Origin: Coniferiporia sulphurascens
Taxonomy: Eukaryota > Basidiomycota > Agaricomycetes > Hymenochaetales > Hymenochaetaceae
Direction: 5' to 3'
NCBI GenBank assembly: GCA_002794785.1
Contig: NBBA01000002.1
Span: forward strand, 2,666,001-2,730,000
Length of the DNA stretch: 64,000 nt
Part shown: positions 35,734 to 46,281 of the stretch, one piece after another
How positions within the stretch are numbered: the stretch's first letter is position 1
Layout of the letters: every line of letters begins with the position of its first letter
Notes under the pieces: model-generated
What the model was told of the DNA's origin: nothing
The model's input: the letters and a program-made list of their open reading frames with translations, nothing else
Database searches by the model: none
Position numbers and translations under genes: made by a program

Positions 35734-36095
35734 CAACTTGCTTCGCCTTGTATCCGCTTTCTTCCTGCTCCCCTCTCCTCTTCATTGTCCAGCATCTTAC
35801 GGAGCGGTTCATAAAAAAGGACGGGCCAGCAGCGCGCTCCGTTCTCACTTCTGACGGGCTTCCCCTCTTTTTCTTTCCCTTTTTTACCGGTTCACGGAGC
35901 TGCACGCTGCTTAATGACGATTCGGTGTACCATTTTTTGTTCTTCTGCTTTCTTATGTAGTGTTAACTGTGTTTCCCTCTTATACGTTTTTTCTTTCCCT
36001 TTTCTCGCCACGTTTTCTTTTACGAAGACAGATGTAATAACGCTCTTGGCATCAACGAGTGTACACGCAATAATAACGAATGCATTCACACATAC

Positions 36096-37990
36096 ACACG
36101 CATCTTAACTCCTATCGGCGCTATTACGGTGTGTGAGAGACTTGAAGGCGGTCAGGAACGAGTGCGGGTGCGAGCTCGAGAGCAATGCGAGGTTCCAGGA
36201 CCAGGCACATGAAGCTGTTATATGTCACCCATTGTGTCTTCATGTTGAGGAGAGCTAGCGCGCCGCTGTCGCTCGGGGACGGAAACGAAGGTAAAGTCCG
36301 AGTAAGAAGGGCTCCTACCGAAGGGACTCGGAGTTATTAATAGTAGTAATATCGAAAATCAATGCACCCCCACTTCACCGTTCTTCACCCTGTTTCACAG
36401 CCATCATAATGGCATGTTGTGCATTTACGGCTTTCAAGTTTGTCCTCTTAACTCGGCTTCTATACAGATATAGGACTACTATTTCTGTGTATGTACCGGC
36501 AATTAATGTGTCTGAATTAAACCGCCTAGACCCTCGATGACGATGGGGACTAGCCGGACGAGTGTGGAAGTTCGTGGTATTAATTATCGTCAATTTAAGA
36601 TCTGAAGGTAAATACTCGTACTACTGCAATGTCACGGTATTCGCTGCATTTGATCTTCAGCTTATCCTTCGCCTCACTCTCGCCCTCCCCCTCTCTCCCT
36701 CTCTCCCTTGACTCGACTCGATCGTACTGTGCGGTGCGGTGCGGATGGTTCAAGTTTAAAGCGATACAACTCGGACTGGACCCGGGATCACCTACTGTAT
36801 GTATGTAACTCACGCGGGTAGGTACAGCCTGGGATACTGGTGGCGGGCATGAGTAGCCGTGGGCCCGGGGGACGAGGCGAGCGCAAGTATACAAGCGTTG
36901 CATACATACTGTGCAATACGTACGCACGTAGAATGCATCATAATTATCACAGCTCTTCAAGTTCGACTTGGAATTTAAAACTCAAACCTAACTTTTTGAA
37001 CCAAATTCACCGTGACAGTTCCGGCCTCGGGGCCAACTGGTGCTCTACTAGGTAGTCTAGGTCTCAGGCTGTGCCACGGTCCCGGGCCGTTCGTCGTTAA
37101 TTCGTTTCGTAAATCATAGAACACCGTGACCGACTGCGATGTGTGAGAATACCACTAACACTTCCCATTCTTCCGGGCCCGTCATGATGCGCGTGCTCGA
37201 CTCGGGAGGAAGGGAGGAAGGGACGCAGGGCGAGATCCAGATACGCGCGGAGCGCAGGATGACTGTACGGCGGCTGCATGGAGACCTCGGCGGCAGTACC
37301 AGTATGCGGTATGCAGTATGCGATTTTGAGATGTGGGTAAATATAAGTATGAAGAAGCATATGCGTACGGTCGAATTGTAGTATGGTGCATTGATCTGCT
37401 ACCAAAATACACCAATCGATGCTGATGGCCTGGGTGCCCCGCTCGCTCACTCAGGCTTAATTTCGGATTCCAGGCTTCTCAAATCTAATCCTGTCAAATT
37501 GAAGAGCACGAAGAAAGGGAAGTAATCCATTTCCGAGTCAAATCTAGCACATGCAGCACTTCTGAGAACTTTTGGGTATAATAATAACGCACACACGTGC
37601 GTACCTGTGATGAAGACGTAGAGGATGCACTCGTGGAAAATGTCGCAGGTGCGAGCACTTGTTTGTGTGAGTATTCACTAAATTCGTACCTCGTGAAATT
37701 ATTCCGCGAAATTACGTAATGCTCAATGGCAGCCCGTTGGTCGTTGCGAAATGAACATAATTTATTCATGTGGCTGCGTGGTGTAGGTGCCATGAATCCC
37801 ATAACCAAGGGCGTGTGACTGGTACACAGGGAGACAGGAAAGGTTTGGACGTTGCGAACCTATTCAATGCGGTCGCTAGGTGGTGGCCGCACAATGTCCC
37901 TGACAGACACCGTGCTGGGTGGGATGGTCAAATAGATGAATGTATTGCACAACAGTCTGGAGACTGGTCCTGCTAATGCCAATGCTATTA
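36096..37990. other. Intergenic region, no gene recognised
   Basis: About 1.9 kb after duplication copy 2. It includes a (ctccc/tctc) pyrimidine tract at 36670-36710 and a gcggtgcggtgcgg micro-repeat at about 36730. Open frames on both strands are short and unconvincing. No tRNA seen. Confidence 0.4.
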
Positions 37991-38519
37991 CTACCTGGAC
38001 GGCAAGCTGCTCCCCCTGTTTGTCCAGCTCGCGAAGCCCAGACGAGAGTCCATGTCGTCGATTTTCCTGCGTAGTCGCCAGTCAGTCAGCTGGGTATTGT
38101 GGAGATGTGGAGGCTCGACGTGCCTTTTCTTCATCTCGCTGCGCCAGGTTACCTCCTTCAGCTCTGGTGCGTTGAGGGACGCGCCGAGTATGCCGAGGAC
38201 GAGGGCGAGCAGTGCCTCGATGACGATCTGTAGGGCTGGTGAGTGCTGGAGCGGGACACGGGACACGGGGTACGCACGTCCTGGGGCAGGGAGCCCTCCG
38301 GCTTGCCTAGGGCTTTGAGGTGTGAGAGATCTGGAGCAGGGTTAGTGAACGGGTGTCGTGACCCTGCGGAACCACTGACGTTCATAGGTGGAGAATGCGG
38401 CTGCCGGAGGAAAAGTAAGACGACGGTCAGATATGTACGAGGAGAGAGGGCGAGACGAACGACGACTGACCATGAAGGAGGGCGAGGACGGCGGTGACGA
38501 GGAGGACGCGGGCGAACAT
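37991..38519 (-). CDS. EMC5: ER membrane protein complex subunit 5 (EMC5/MMGT)
   Basis: Small two-helix subunit of the EMC insertase, earlier described as a membrane magnesium transporter. Exons (minus) 38519-38471, 38400-38380, 38330-38278, 38227-38124 and 38066-37991 give 100 residues. Helix 1 is MFARVLLVTAVLALLH, followed by AAFSTYEHLSHLKALGKPEG. Helix 2 is IVIEALLALVLGILGA, then SLNAPELKEVTWRSEMKKR and KIDDMDSRLGFASW, the classic EMC5 C-terminus. The fourth intron (38123-38067) starts GCACGT, a GC-AG intron. It is 57 nt, has no stop in frame, and its retention would add 19 residues. The second exon is only 21 nt. The gene is divergent from the sterol acyltransferase (188 nt between start codons). 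Confidence 0.9.
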
Positions 38520-38707
38520 GGTGGTGGTCGCGGACTCGGCAGGCGCCGGTGTTGGGTGCGAGATGGGCAACGCGTCACTGCTGAGTCCACGCGCCACCGC
38601 ACCCGACCGACTGCGCCCGGCCTACACAAAGCACTTATAACGTTAGTCTCCGTCCGCTGTGGCGAACATCCCGCTCCCTCTTATTTATCCCCTCCGTCGT
38701 CGGCAAT

Positions 38708-41135
38708 ATGCTCTCGGTGGACAGATCCTCTTCAACAATGTCGGGCTCACCGAGGTCGGTCTGGATAACGCCCGCAGCATTTCTGATACTGACAGACGCG
38801 CCCCTACAGCAACGTGAAAGTCGTGCTCGGCACCTCGGATAGTAGTGCGTTATCGCGAACGCCTAGTGGGGGCATCCAGACCTCCGACGGCACCCTCTAC
38901 GTCTCTAAGCCATTCAGCGCCGGCACCGGAAAGAGATCGCGCGCCGTCATCAGCTTCGTCCCGCGCAACAGCACCTTCGACCCGCAAGATACATCCACGC
39001 CGAATGAGTTCCGCGTAAGTCCGCCCCGCCCGCGCCCCCCGCGCCTGCGCGCAGTCGGGGCCGTCGAGCGGTGCTGACGTCAACGTCTTTTTGTACTTTA
39101 CAGGGCTTCTTCGCGCTCTTCTGGATCTCTATGTTCCTGCTCGTCGTGCAGAACTACGTCGTCTCCTATGAACGGAGTGGCTACCCTATGGAGCTGGCCT
39201 TCGCCGCCATGTTCTCGCGCCATGCCCTCGCGCTCGCGCTCTCCGACGCCGCACTTGTGCTCAGCACCGGCCTCTGTGTGCCCTTCGCGCTGGCGCTCAA
39301 GCGCGGTTGGATTAACTTCTACCCTGTAGGCATTATCATGCAGCACACCTTCCAGACGCTCGTCCTTTTCGTCGCCGTTACATGGACGTTCAACAGGTGT
39401 GCATTCCCCCTTCTTTATCTCCGTGCGGCGAAGTGCATGCTCTTACATCTGCCCGCAGGAAGTGGCCCTGGGTGCAGTCAGGTTTCTTCACCCTCCACTC
39501 GCTCGTCATGATTATGAAAATGCACTCGTACATGTCCACGAACGGATACCTCCAGAAAGTGCACCGCGACTTCGAGGCCGCGATGGCGTCACTCCGTTCC
39601 CTCGCGTCGGCCGCAGGTGGGTGGGACACCGCGCTCACGGAAGCCCGTGCTCGCGTGCCGGAGAGTCTCCTGCCCTCCGGCGCACTATCCGCGAACGGAC
39701 ACGCGGTTGATGGCGCGTCGCTCGGTCTGACGCCGACGACGGACGGCGCAGCACGCAGCTATATCGACGGTGACATGGCACTCGCCCTGCGCAATCGCTT
39801 GCTCTCCATCCCGCCCGCGGGAGGCGCCACCTCCAGCGAGAAACGCACAGCTGCGGAAGGAGCAGACACACCCACTACGAATGACGGGACGAACGATTTC
39901 CGGGGAAACGGTGTCGCGCAGCCGGAGTACGCTGTATTGGCGCACCACCCGGACGAGCAGATTGCAGGGCTTGCGAACGCGCTAAAAGAGATGGACACGG
40001 AGTTGACGGGCCCTGGTACCGGCCGCGTGCGCTGGCCGGACAATATCAGCCTGAAGTCATTTGCGGATTACATGCTCATCCCAACGCTTGTGTACGAGCT
40101 GGAGTACCCGCGCACTGACAGGTGAGTTCCTGACGTTTTATCTATGGAAATGCTAGACGTTTGGACGTGCATAGGATTCGCCCGTTTTACGTGTTTGAGA
40201 AGACGGTGGCGACATTTGGCACGTTCGCGCTGCTGTATACGATTACGGAGAATTTCATCCTTCCGCTCGTGCCTACGAAAGAACAGTCCTTCTTCCGCTC
40301 GCTGCTCGACCTTGCCCTGCCATTTATGGTTGCGTACCTGCTGCTCTTCTACATTATTTTCGGTGGGTCCATAGACCGGTGTCTCCGGGTAAATGAATTG
40401 AACGTGTTTCCTAGAATGTATTTGCAATGGGTTTGCTGAACTCTCTTGGTAATTTGCGGATTTCATCTTAATCGCGGATAAAGTTGACTGATTGCTGCGT
40501 TAGCTTTGCGGATCGTCAGTTCTACGAAGACTGGGTATGTCTTTAAATTGAATCTCCGCAGACTTTTCTTTCTAAGATCCTGCCCGTAGTAAATCCCCAT
40601 TGTGCGCCTCTGTTTTTACAAACTAACGCACAAGACTTAGGTGGAACTCAACATCATGGGACGAGTTTGCGCGCAAGTGGAACAGACCGGTGCATACGTT
40701 CCTACTGCGCCACGTATACGCGTCGACGATCGCGAGCGGTAAGCTCTCGAAACGCAGCGCAATGGTCCTTACGTTCTTCATCTCCGCGAGCGTGCACGAG
40801 CTCGTTATGGCGATCGTTACGAAGAAGATCAGGTGCGTTAGCAAAGTTCACCGTCCGTAACATTAACTGAATTTGTATAATCAAATAAAATTTTGACCTT
40901 TTTCCGCAACTGTGCAGAATGTATCTTTTCATGCTACAGGTCCGTGCCCCTTTCCCCTTTCTATTCCTTCCCCACAACACGCTAACACTGGTCCCCTAAG
41001 CTAATCCAAATCCCGCTTATCGCGATCGGGCGTATCCCCGTTATCAAGCGCAACAAGCTGTTGGGAAATGTCGTCTTCTGGATTGGTCTGTACGCAGGCT
41101 TCCCTCTGCTCTGCGTTGCGTATTGCGCCTACTAG
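38708..41135 (+). CDS. ARE2: Sterol O-acyltransferase (ACAT/ARE2), with a 1-nt frame discrepancy at one splice site
   Basis: Membrane-bound O-acyltransferase of the ER that makes steryl esters for lipid droplets. Ten exons: 38708-38754, 38810-39014, 39104-39396, 39459-40121, 40175-40362, 40415-40448, 40504-40534, 40641-40832, 40918-40939, 41001-41135; about 602 residues. Family motifs: ECICNGFAELSCFADRQFYE then DWWNSTSWDEFARKWNRPVH, LLRHVYAST and the catalytic His in FFISASVHELVM. An N-terminal disordered part and eight or more membrane segments are visible. The canonical intron 40535-40640 leaves one base too many: the donor context ctgggtatgt would fit perfectly with one G fewer. This could be a homopolymer sequencing error or a real frameshift, as everything downstream is intact. 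Confidence 0.88.
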
Positions 41136-41719
41136 GCGTTTCTTTCCTCCAAATCCGTCTTCGACACTTTCCTCCTCCGTTTACAAACACGCCGAAGTCC
41201 TTCCCTCCTCAGTCCACAATTCCTAATCCCTATACATCCTTATACAATATGTAACATTAATAACCTGCATACGCGCTCCCGCTTCTCCGCACGCACAATA
41301 TTTTCTCCGAAGTAACGACAGCAAATAACGTAGTGCAGATTAGAGAAACAAATGCTAGACTGTAGTAGCCAGGAGGATCTTAATATTATTCCTACGCACG
41401 CCTGAGTGTGCTATCTGCTTCCCTCTCTCCCCTTTTATTCTCGTACGTTTGCGGGCATACATTAAGATGCGAGTCTAGTAGCCAAAGCAGCAGCAACAGC
41501 CAGCGACGGATTAATAAACACGTAGGGTACAAAGCGTGGTGTGGGAGTGGATTGTCTCCCTCTCCCTCCTCTGGAGGGAGTAACACAGCAAGAAAAAAGC
41601 GAAGAGAAAGAAAAGAGAAGAAGAAAAAAACAGGAAAGAAAACAGGCCAAGAAAGCAACCCCCGCTTCCCCGGAGACGCAAAAAAAAGAAAGCAGCCAAA
41701 CGCGTTTTAGTCTCCAGTC
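41136..41719. other. Convergent 3' region of the sterol acyltransferase and Clr2 genes
   Basis: About 580 nt. The part 41585-41700 is almost pure purine on the plus strand (aagaaaaaagcgaagag and similar), that is pyrimidine-rich on the Clr2 strand. No coding signal on either strand beyond the two gene ends. Confidence 0.5.
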
Positions 41720-44698
41720 CTAGTCGTCGACCACAATCGCCGACGATGCTCCCGCAATGCGGCGGCGCCAATACCCCTCAAGTTCACTCCACGCCTGGCG
41801 CTCCGCCTCATGCATCATGCGGACGCGGCTCGGCATGAAGCGACACGCGTCGACTGCGTTATGCACGCCCGCGACGAGGCCCTCGAGCGCCCACAGTGCA
41901 TCGCTCGTAGGGGCGTGCGGCTCGGCGCGCGCTGCGTGCACACGTGGGCGCAGCAGCGCGTCGGACAGCAGCTTCGGGTAGTATCGCCCTGCGAGCAACG
42001 TGAGCGGCATCACTGCCTCGCGTCCTGCGCGCAGGATCGGCCGGAAGCGCATGTGCGAGGGCGCAGGGGGGAGTGGGTAGGTGTATTCTGCGGCTTTGAG
42101 CGGGCCGGAGAGCTGGGGGTTGTTTTGTGGGGGCGGGGCGTTGAGGGTGGCGGTGGCGCGGGTTGTTGGGGCTGCTCGCGTTCCTGCGGCTGGCGGTGGT
42201 GGTGGTGGGGGTGGGGGTGGGGGTGGGGACAGGGATGGGGACAGGACGGCGGGTTGTTTTCCTTTTGGGGCTGGGGACGTGACTGTGGAGGGGAAGAGAG
42301 ATGTCGCTGGTGGAGTGTTTAAAGGATCTGAGTCCGTGATGTCTGGGGCGGGGGTGGGTGTGACAACGTCCATGTCTGCGGGGTCCACGGAAAGCAGCGC
42401 AGGGTTAGGCTCAAATAGTACAGACGTCGACGCGGTGGGTGCGGATTGGGAGGCGAGGGTGTTATAAATTTGCGCAAGCGATGTTGATCCTTCCGCCGCA
42501 AACGAGCCCGTCGGGAGGGTTGCCGTGTGCGCATCCTCCGGCGTGTCCGTCCGGATCGGCGGGCTAGAGGTACTTGGAAATTCCTCTTCGTCCGATTCCC
42601 AATCGTCGTCTGCAAGTTCGTATAACATCCCAGACATTCTACATTCTTCGCGCACCCCATGTCCGTCTTCACGCGGGACTTGCGCGACGAACAGGCCATC
42701 GATGCGCATAAAGACGGAGCGTGGGCCCGCACCGAGCTGATCTGCTTCCTCTTTCACTTCATCGGCCTCTTTCATCTCCGAGTCAGGGTCGACACCCGTG
42801 TCTATGGTAGCGATGGGAGGTATTAACTCGCTTGCGTTAAGCATGTCAGTGTTTCCGTTGAAGGTTGGTTTCTTGTCCTCTATAGGAATTGAGACTCCTC
42901 TCAAAGTGTCCTTTTCGATTTCTAGCCGTCCACTCTTCCCAGCGCCCGACGGCTTCTTGATCATATCTGCACCCTCAGGTGCAAGCTGGTGGCGCGAGAG
43001 TTTCAGGCGCACCAGCTCTCCCATCCAAATTTGTTCGGGCCCCCACCACAAGCCCTGGAACCGCGTCTGCGTAAACGGAGTCCCCGTCTGCGTACCTAGC
43101 AGCTTTTGTCCAAGGGCTTGAAGCTCTAGGGGTGGAAGTGGCATGCGTGAAGTGCCTGACAGTTGGGAAGTCGTCGGTATCAATACCTCACTATCCCATG
43201 CATCGGAGGGCGTCCAGAACATAGTAAGCCGCGAGGCGATCTGGATGGCAACCGCAAACGCACCCGCCGCAGCCTCGTGATATTGCGATCGTTCCTCTGG
43301 TGTGCGCAGGATGGGCGGTGAGGCGGGGACGGGGTCGAATGTTGTGAACCGATCGAGAAGGTGGGATTTGGTAATTTTTGATTCGTCTGAAGTTGGGGGA
43401 AGTACCATACCTCCTGTATCTGCATCGGCAGGTTTGTCGGGGTCAAAGTACACGGACTGAACGATAGATAGTAGCTCGCTGTCCGGTGCATGGGATTGGT
43501 AGGGCAAGATATGGTCGGAGCTATACATGACTGTTTTAAGAACGACGAGAAGCTTAATTTTGAAAAGCCATTTGTGAACCACTGTCCACGGTACATCGGC
43601 ATCAGCATCGTCTTCACCATCAGCATGTTTCCCGTTTTGTCCTGAACTCGAGTCGACATCTTTTACTATAGGACCGTCCCCGACTTTCTTCGGGATGACC
43701 TCAGCTTTAAAGTGCACATCGTCAATAAGTCCGGGCCAGAACGTAATAGCCTCTTCAGGATTGTCTCCGGCACCCAGCATTATCGGATTATCGAGCTTAA
43801 CCCACACAAGCTCTCCAGATCGGGCCCAGCGACGTTCTCCCAACGTTTTCGGTCCCAGAGCCGCGCGCAGGTCTTTTTCACGTTCGGGGACGACGAACTG
43901 TTTTGGCCCCTTCGGAAGTTTAACGGTTTTCGGTACACGTTGAATTGTTGCAAAAACGCGCTTCGATTCACGCGATGCACGTAGACGCCTTAACTTCTCT
44001 CCTTCTCCCACAGTACGTGGATCCTGAGTTGGAACATGGGCTCGCTGAGACGGTGAGGGTCCTTGATGTTGAGTCAGTCCGAAGGCGTTACTAATATCAC
44101 GCTGCGGTCGACGCGCACAGTATTTGCAATAGCAATTACTACGATTGCGGGTAGGATCAGTGATTAACCAAAACGCGTGTGGAATGAATTCTGGAGGTGA
44201 GCGAAAGCGTGCGACATGTTCCGAGCCTTAAGGAGACGCGCATGTAATCAGAGAAGATTATCTGTGCAGTACGTACAGGGTACGTACCAACCAAGTAGAG
44301 GTCGTGTCGCACAGCACCACCCAGTTGGCCCTTGTTGTGGTCGTAGAATTGGTAACCAGCTGGCCAGGCCTTGAGTACCCAATCTTTGCTCTCTGTTCTC
44401 GGTTTCACATTAATTGTCCGTTCCCAGCGTCTCTTTGCACATGGAAGAATCGCGCACCTTTGTCAGGGTATTCGAGCATCTCTGCAAGAGCTTTCCCTAT
44501 AGACAAGCGCCATTTGATGGACTGACCATGGTCGATAGAGAGGGGTGCCATAAAGTTAACATGCCCTTCTGCATCGGGATTTGGTGCTGTGTTCGACGGC
44601 CAACGACGCGCGTCGCCATCTGTTGCGTCGATAGTAAGCCATTTTGGGTTTTCTGGGAGGACGCCATCCTTTCCGAAGCCCTTTGCGTTTTTCGCCAT
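41720..44698 (-). CDS. clr2: Clr2-like transcription-silencing protein (SHREC component)
   Basis: Homolog of fission yeast cryptic loci regulator 2, a subunit of the SHREC histone deacetylase complex in heterochromatic silencing. Exons (minus) 44698-44441, 44390-44288 and 44226-41720 give 955 residues. Landmarks: TDGDARRWPSNTAPNPDAEG, HVNFMAPLSIDHGQSIKWR, then WPAGYQFYDHNKG with RHDLYLVGSEHVARF, and the zinc-binding FIPHAFWLITDPTRNRS with CYCKYCARRPQRDI. A BAH-like middle part starts at GELVWVKLDNPI and FWPGLIDDVHF. The C-terminal half has long Ser/Thr/Pro-rich disordered stretches including a run of 12 prolines near residue 800. Introns are 50 and 61 nt. The role in silencing in this organism is inferred from the family. 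Confidence 0.85.
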
Positions 44699-46281
44699 CG
44701 TTATTAGCAAGAGCAGAGGTACATGGCGGACGGCGCGAGAGAGGTAGCGTCGGGCGGGCACGTGATGTGAGGCCAATCCTATCTGTACGCAAAAGGCAAT
44801 AGCCGCTAGTACAAATGCGACCCCTTCGGTTTTTTTTCTCTTTGTCCACCGACCTTAATGACCAGCAATCCATCGACATTCGAATTTTTCCCCTTCTCGC
44901 GTGCTTTCGCTCTACATTTTTCACTGCCGTGATTATATCTACGTTCTGCACTTGTTCCAGTGGCAGTAGCGTTAAACTACGCGGCAAGAGGGATCTATGT
45001 CCGGTTACACCGGGCTGTTGTCCATAGCAGATCGTCTTTCTCTCAAAACTACCACGAGGTGACGTTTTGATTGGATTATACATGCAATCGCTGTGCACCT
45101 TGGTTTTCGTTAAACTCGGTGTGCTCACAGGACAAATGTTATGGGTATTGCCATGTCAATTCCTTGTTCTTGCGTAGCTGGTTTTGCATACTTGGATAAT
45201 AAAGACATTTTTATAAGTTATGACTACGAGTGACGCGCTGGAAAAAACTTTTCCTGCGTTGCCCGACGTATTCCTTACGAACATTCACAATAGGCTCTGG
45301 GACTTGTGCGCGGCATGTTCCTCCGAACTCTTTTCACTGAAATCGTCGGGAGCGGGACCGAACGGAGACACGGTACGGACTTCACCTCAACCGGCTTTTC
45401 GGTTTAGCAAAAATGCACGCTCTCAACTGGCTGTGTATCCGGATTGCTTGTCAAAGGAAATATCTATCAAGCATCAGTCGGCTCGGCGAATCCTCAGAAA
45501 CCTTTGATCATTCACCTCTGGTCGCGAGGACCTCCCCTCTACCAACCCCCTTCCCCTCCTTAGTTCGCTTTATCGCAGTCGAGACCATCCAGGTCTACTC
45601 TGCCCACCAATGTACCCAGTGGGCAATGGGCATTAGGGCACCACGGTTCTTACAGATCCCCCTCGAAGAATATCATTAAGGCACCCGCGTACTAAGCAAC
45701 TGCGTTTCAGCCTCATTTATAGAGGACAGGCGCACAAATCAGTTGGTCAGTCCGATCACATCCGGCTTTTACGATCCAGCTCAATTACTGCGGAGGCCGC
45801 CTCCCCGCGAGGGAATTCAGGAACACCTGTGTAAGATGCCCTAAGTATAATGGGCTCTATAGATGCCCAGAGCAGCATGGCCAGGGGGCTCCGAAGTATC
45901 ACTTCCTTCGTACAGCACGGCAAAAAAAGAAAGAGTACAGTCTGAGCTTGTCGAACACGGCGCCTACTGAACAAAAGTCCGACCTCGATATTAGAAAAGA
46001 AAGCTAAGACTGCGCATATGCACCGCGCGCATACCTCAGACGTGAAACGTCAAATGTCAACGAAGGAAAGGTCATTACTAAAAGCGAAAGAAAAAAATGC
46101 ATTTGGCGTCAACTGGAGAGGGGTAATGAGTTCGAGGCATTGTGATCGTGAGGATAGTTGGCAGAAGGAGATTCGATTATTTATTCCCGTGTCCTTAGAT
46201 GTATGAGATGAAACCGATGAGTGATAGAGGAAAATGGGAGATAGGGAGAGAAAGGGGGAAACGGTGATGAAAAGAAGAATG
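44699..46281. other. Intergenic region, one unrecognised plus-strand ORF
   Basis: About 1.6 kb between two minus-strand genes. A 95-codon plus-strand frame (45220-45507, MTTSDALEKTFPALPDVF) has no recognisable family and no splice partners. The right end (46010-46281) is A+G-rich, probably the 3' untranslated region of the Zds gene seen in reverse. Confidence 0.4.

Larger units (their letters stand above)
30215..36095 (+). repeat. Tandem segmental duplication, copy 2 (upstream region plus hexose transporter B)
   Basis: Counterpart of the copy at 20.6-26.9 kb, in the same orientation. The alignable upstream blocks cover about 3.4 kb of sequence without a conserved reading frame, so conservation there is not explained by protein coding. 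Where the two copies can be compared outside exons, frames are not preserved (for example 23760-23890 against 32660-32790). Edges are approximate. Confidence 0.75.

Noticed and set aside
41757..42467. Long plus-strand frames opposite the Clr2 gene
   Set aside because: They are antisense shadows of the Pro/Ser-rich Clr2 C-terminal region and have glycine/tryptophan-rich low-complexity composition.
45220..45507. 95-codon frame MTTSDALEKTFPALPDVF
   Set aside because: No family, no splice partners, short. Possible but unsupported as a gene.
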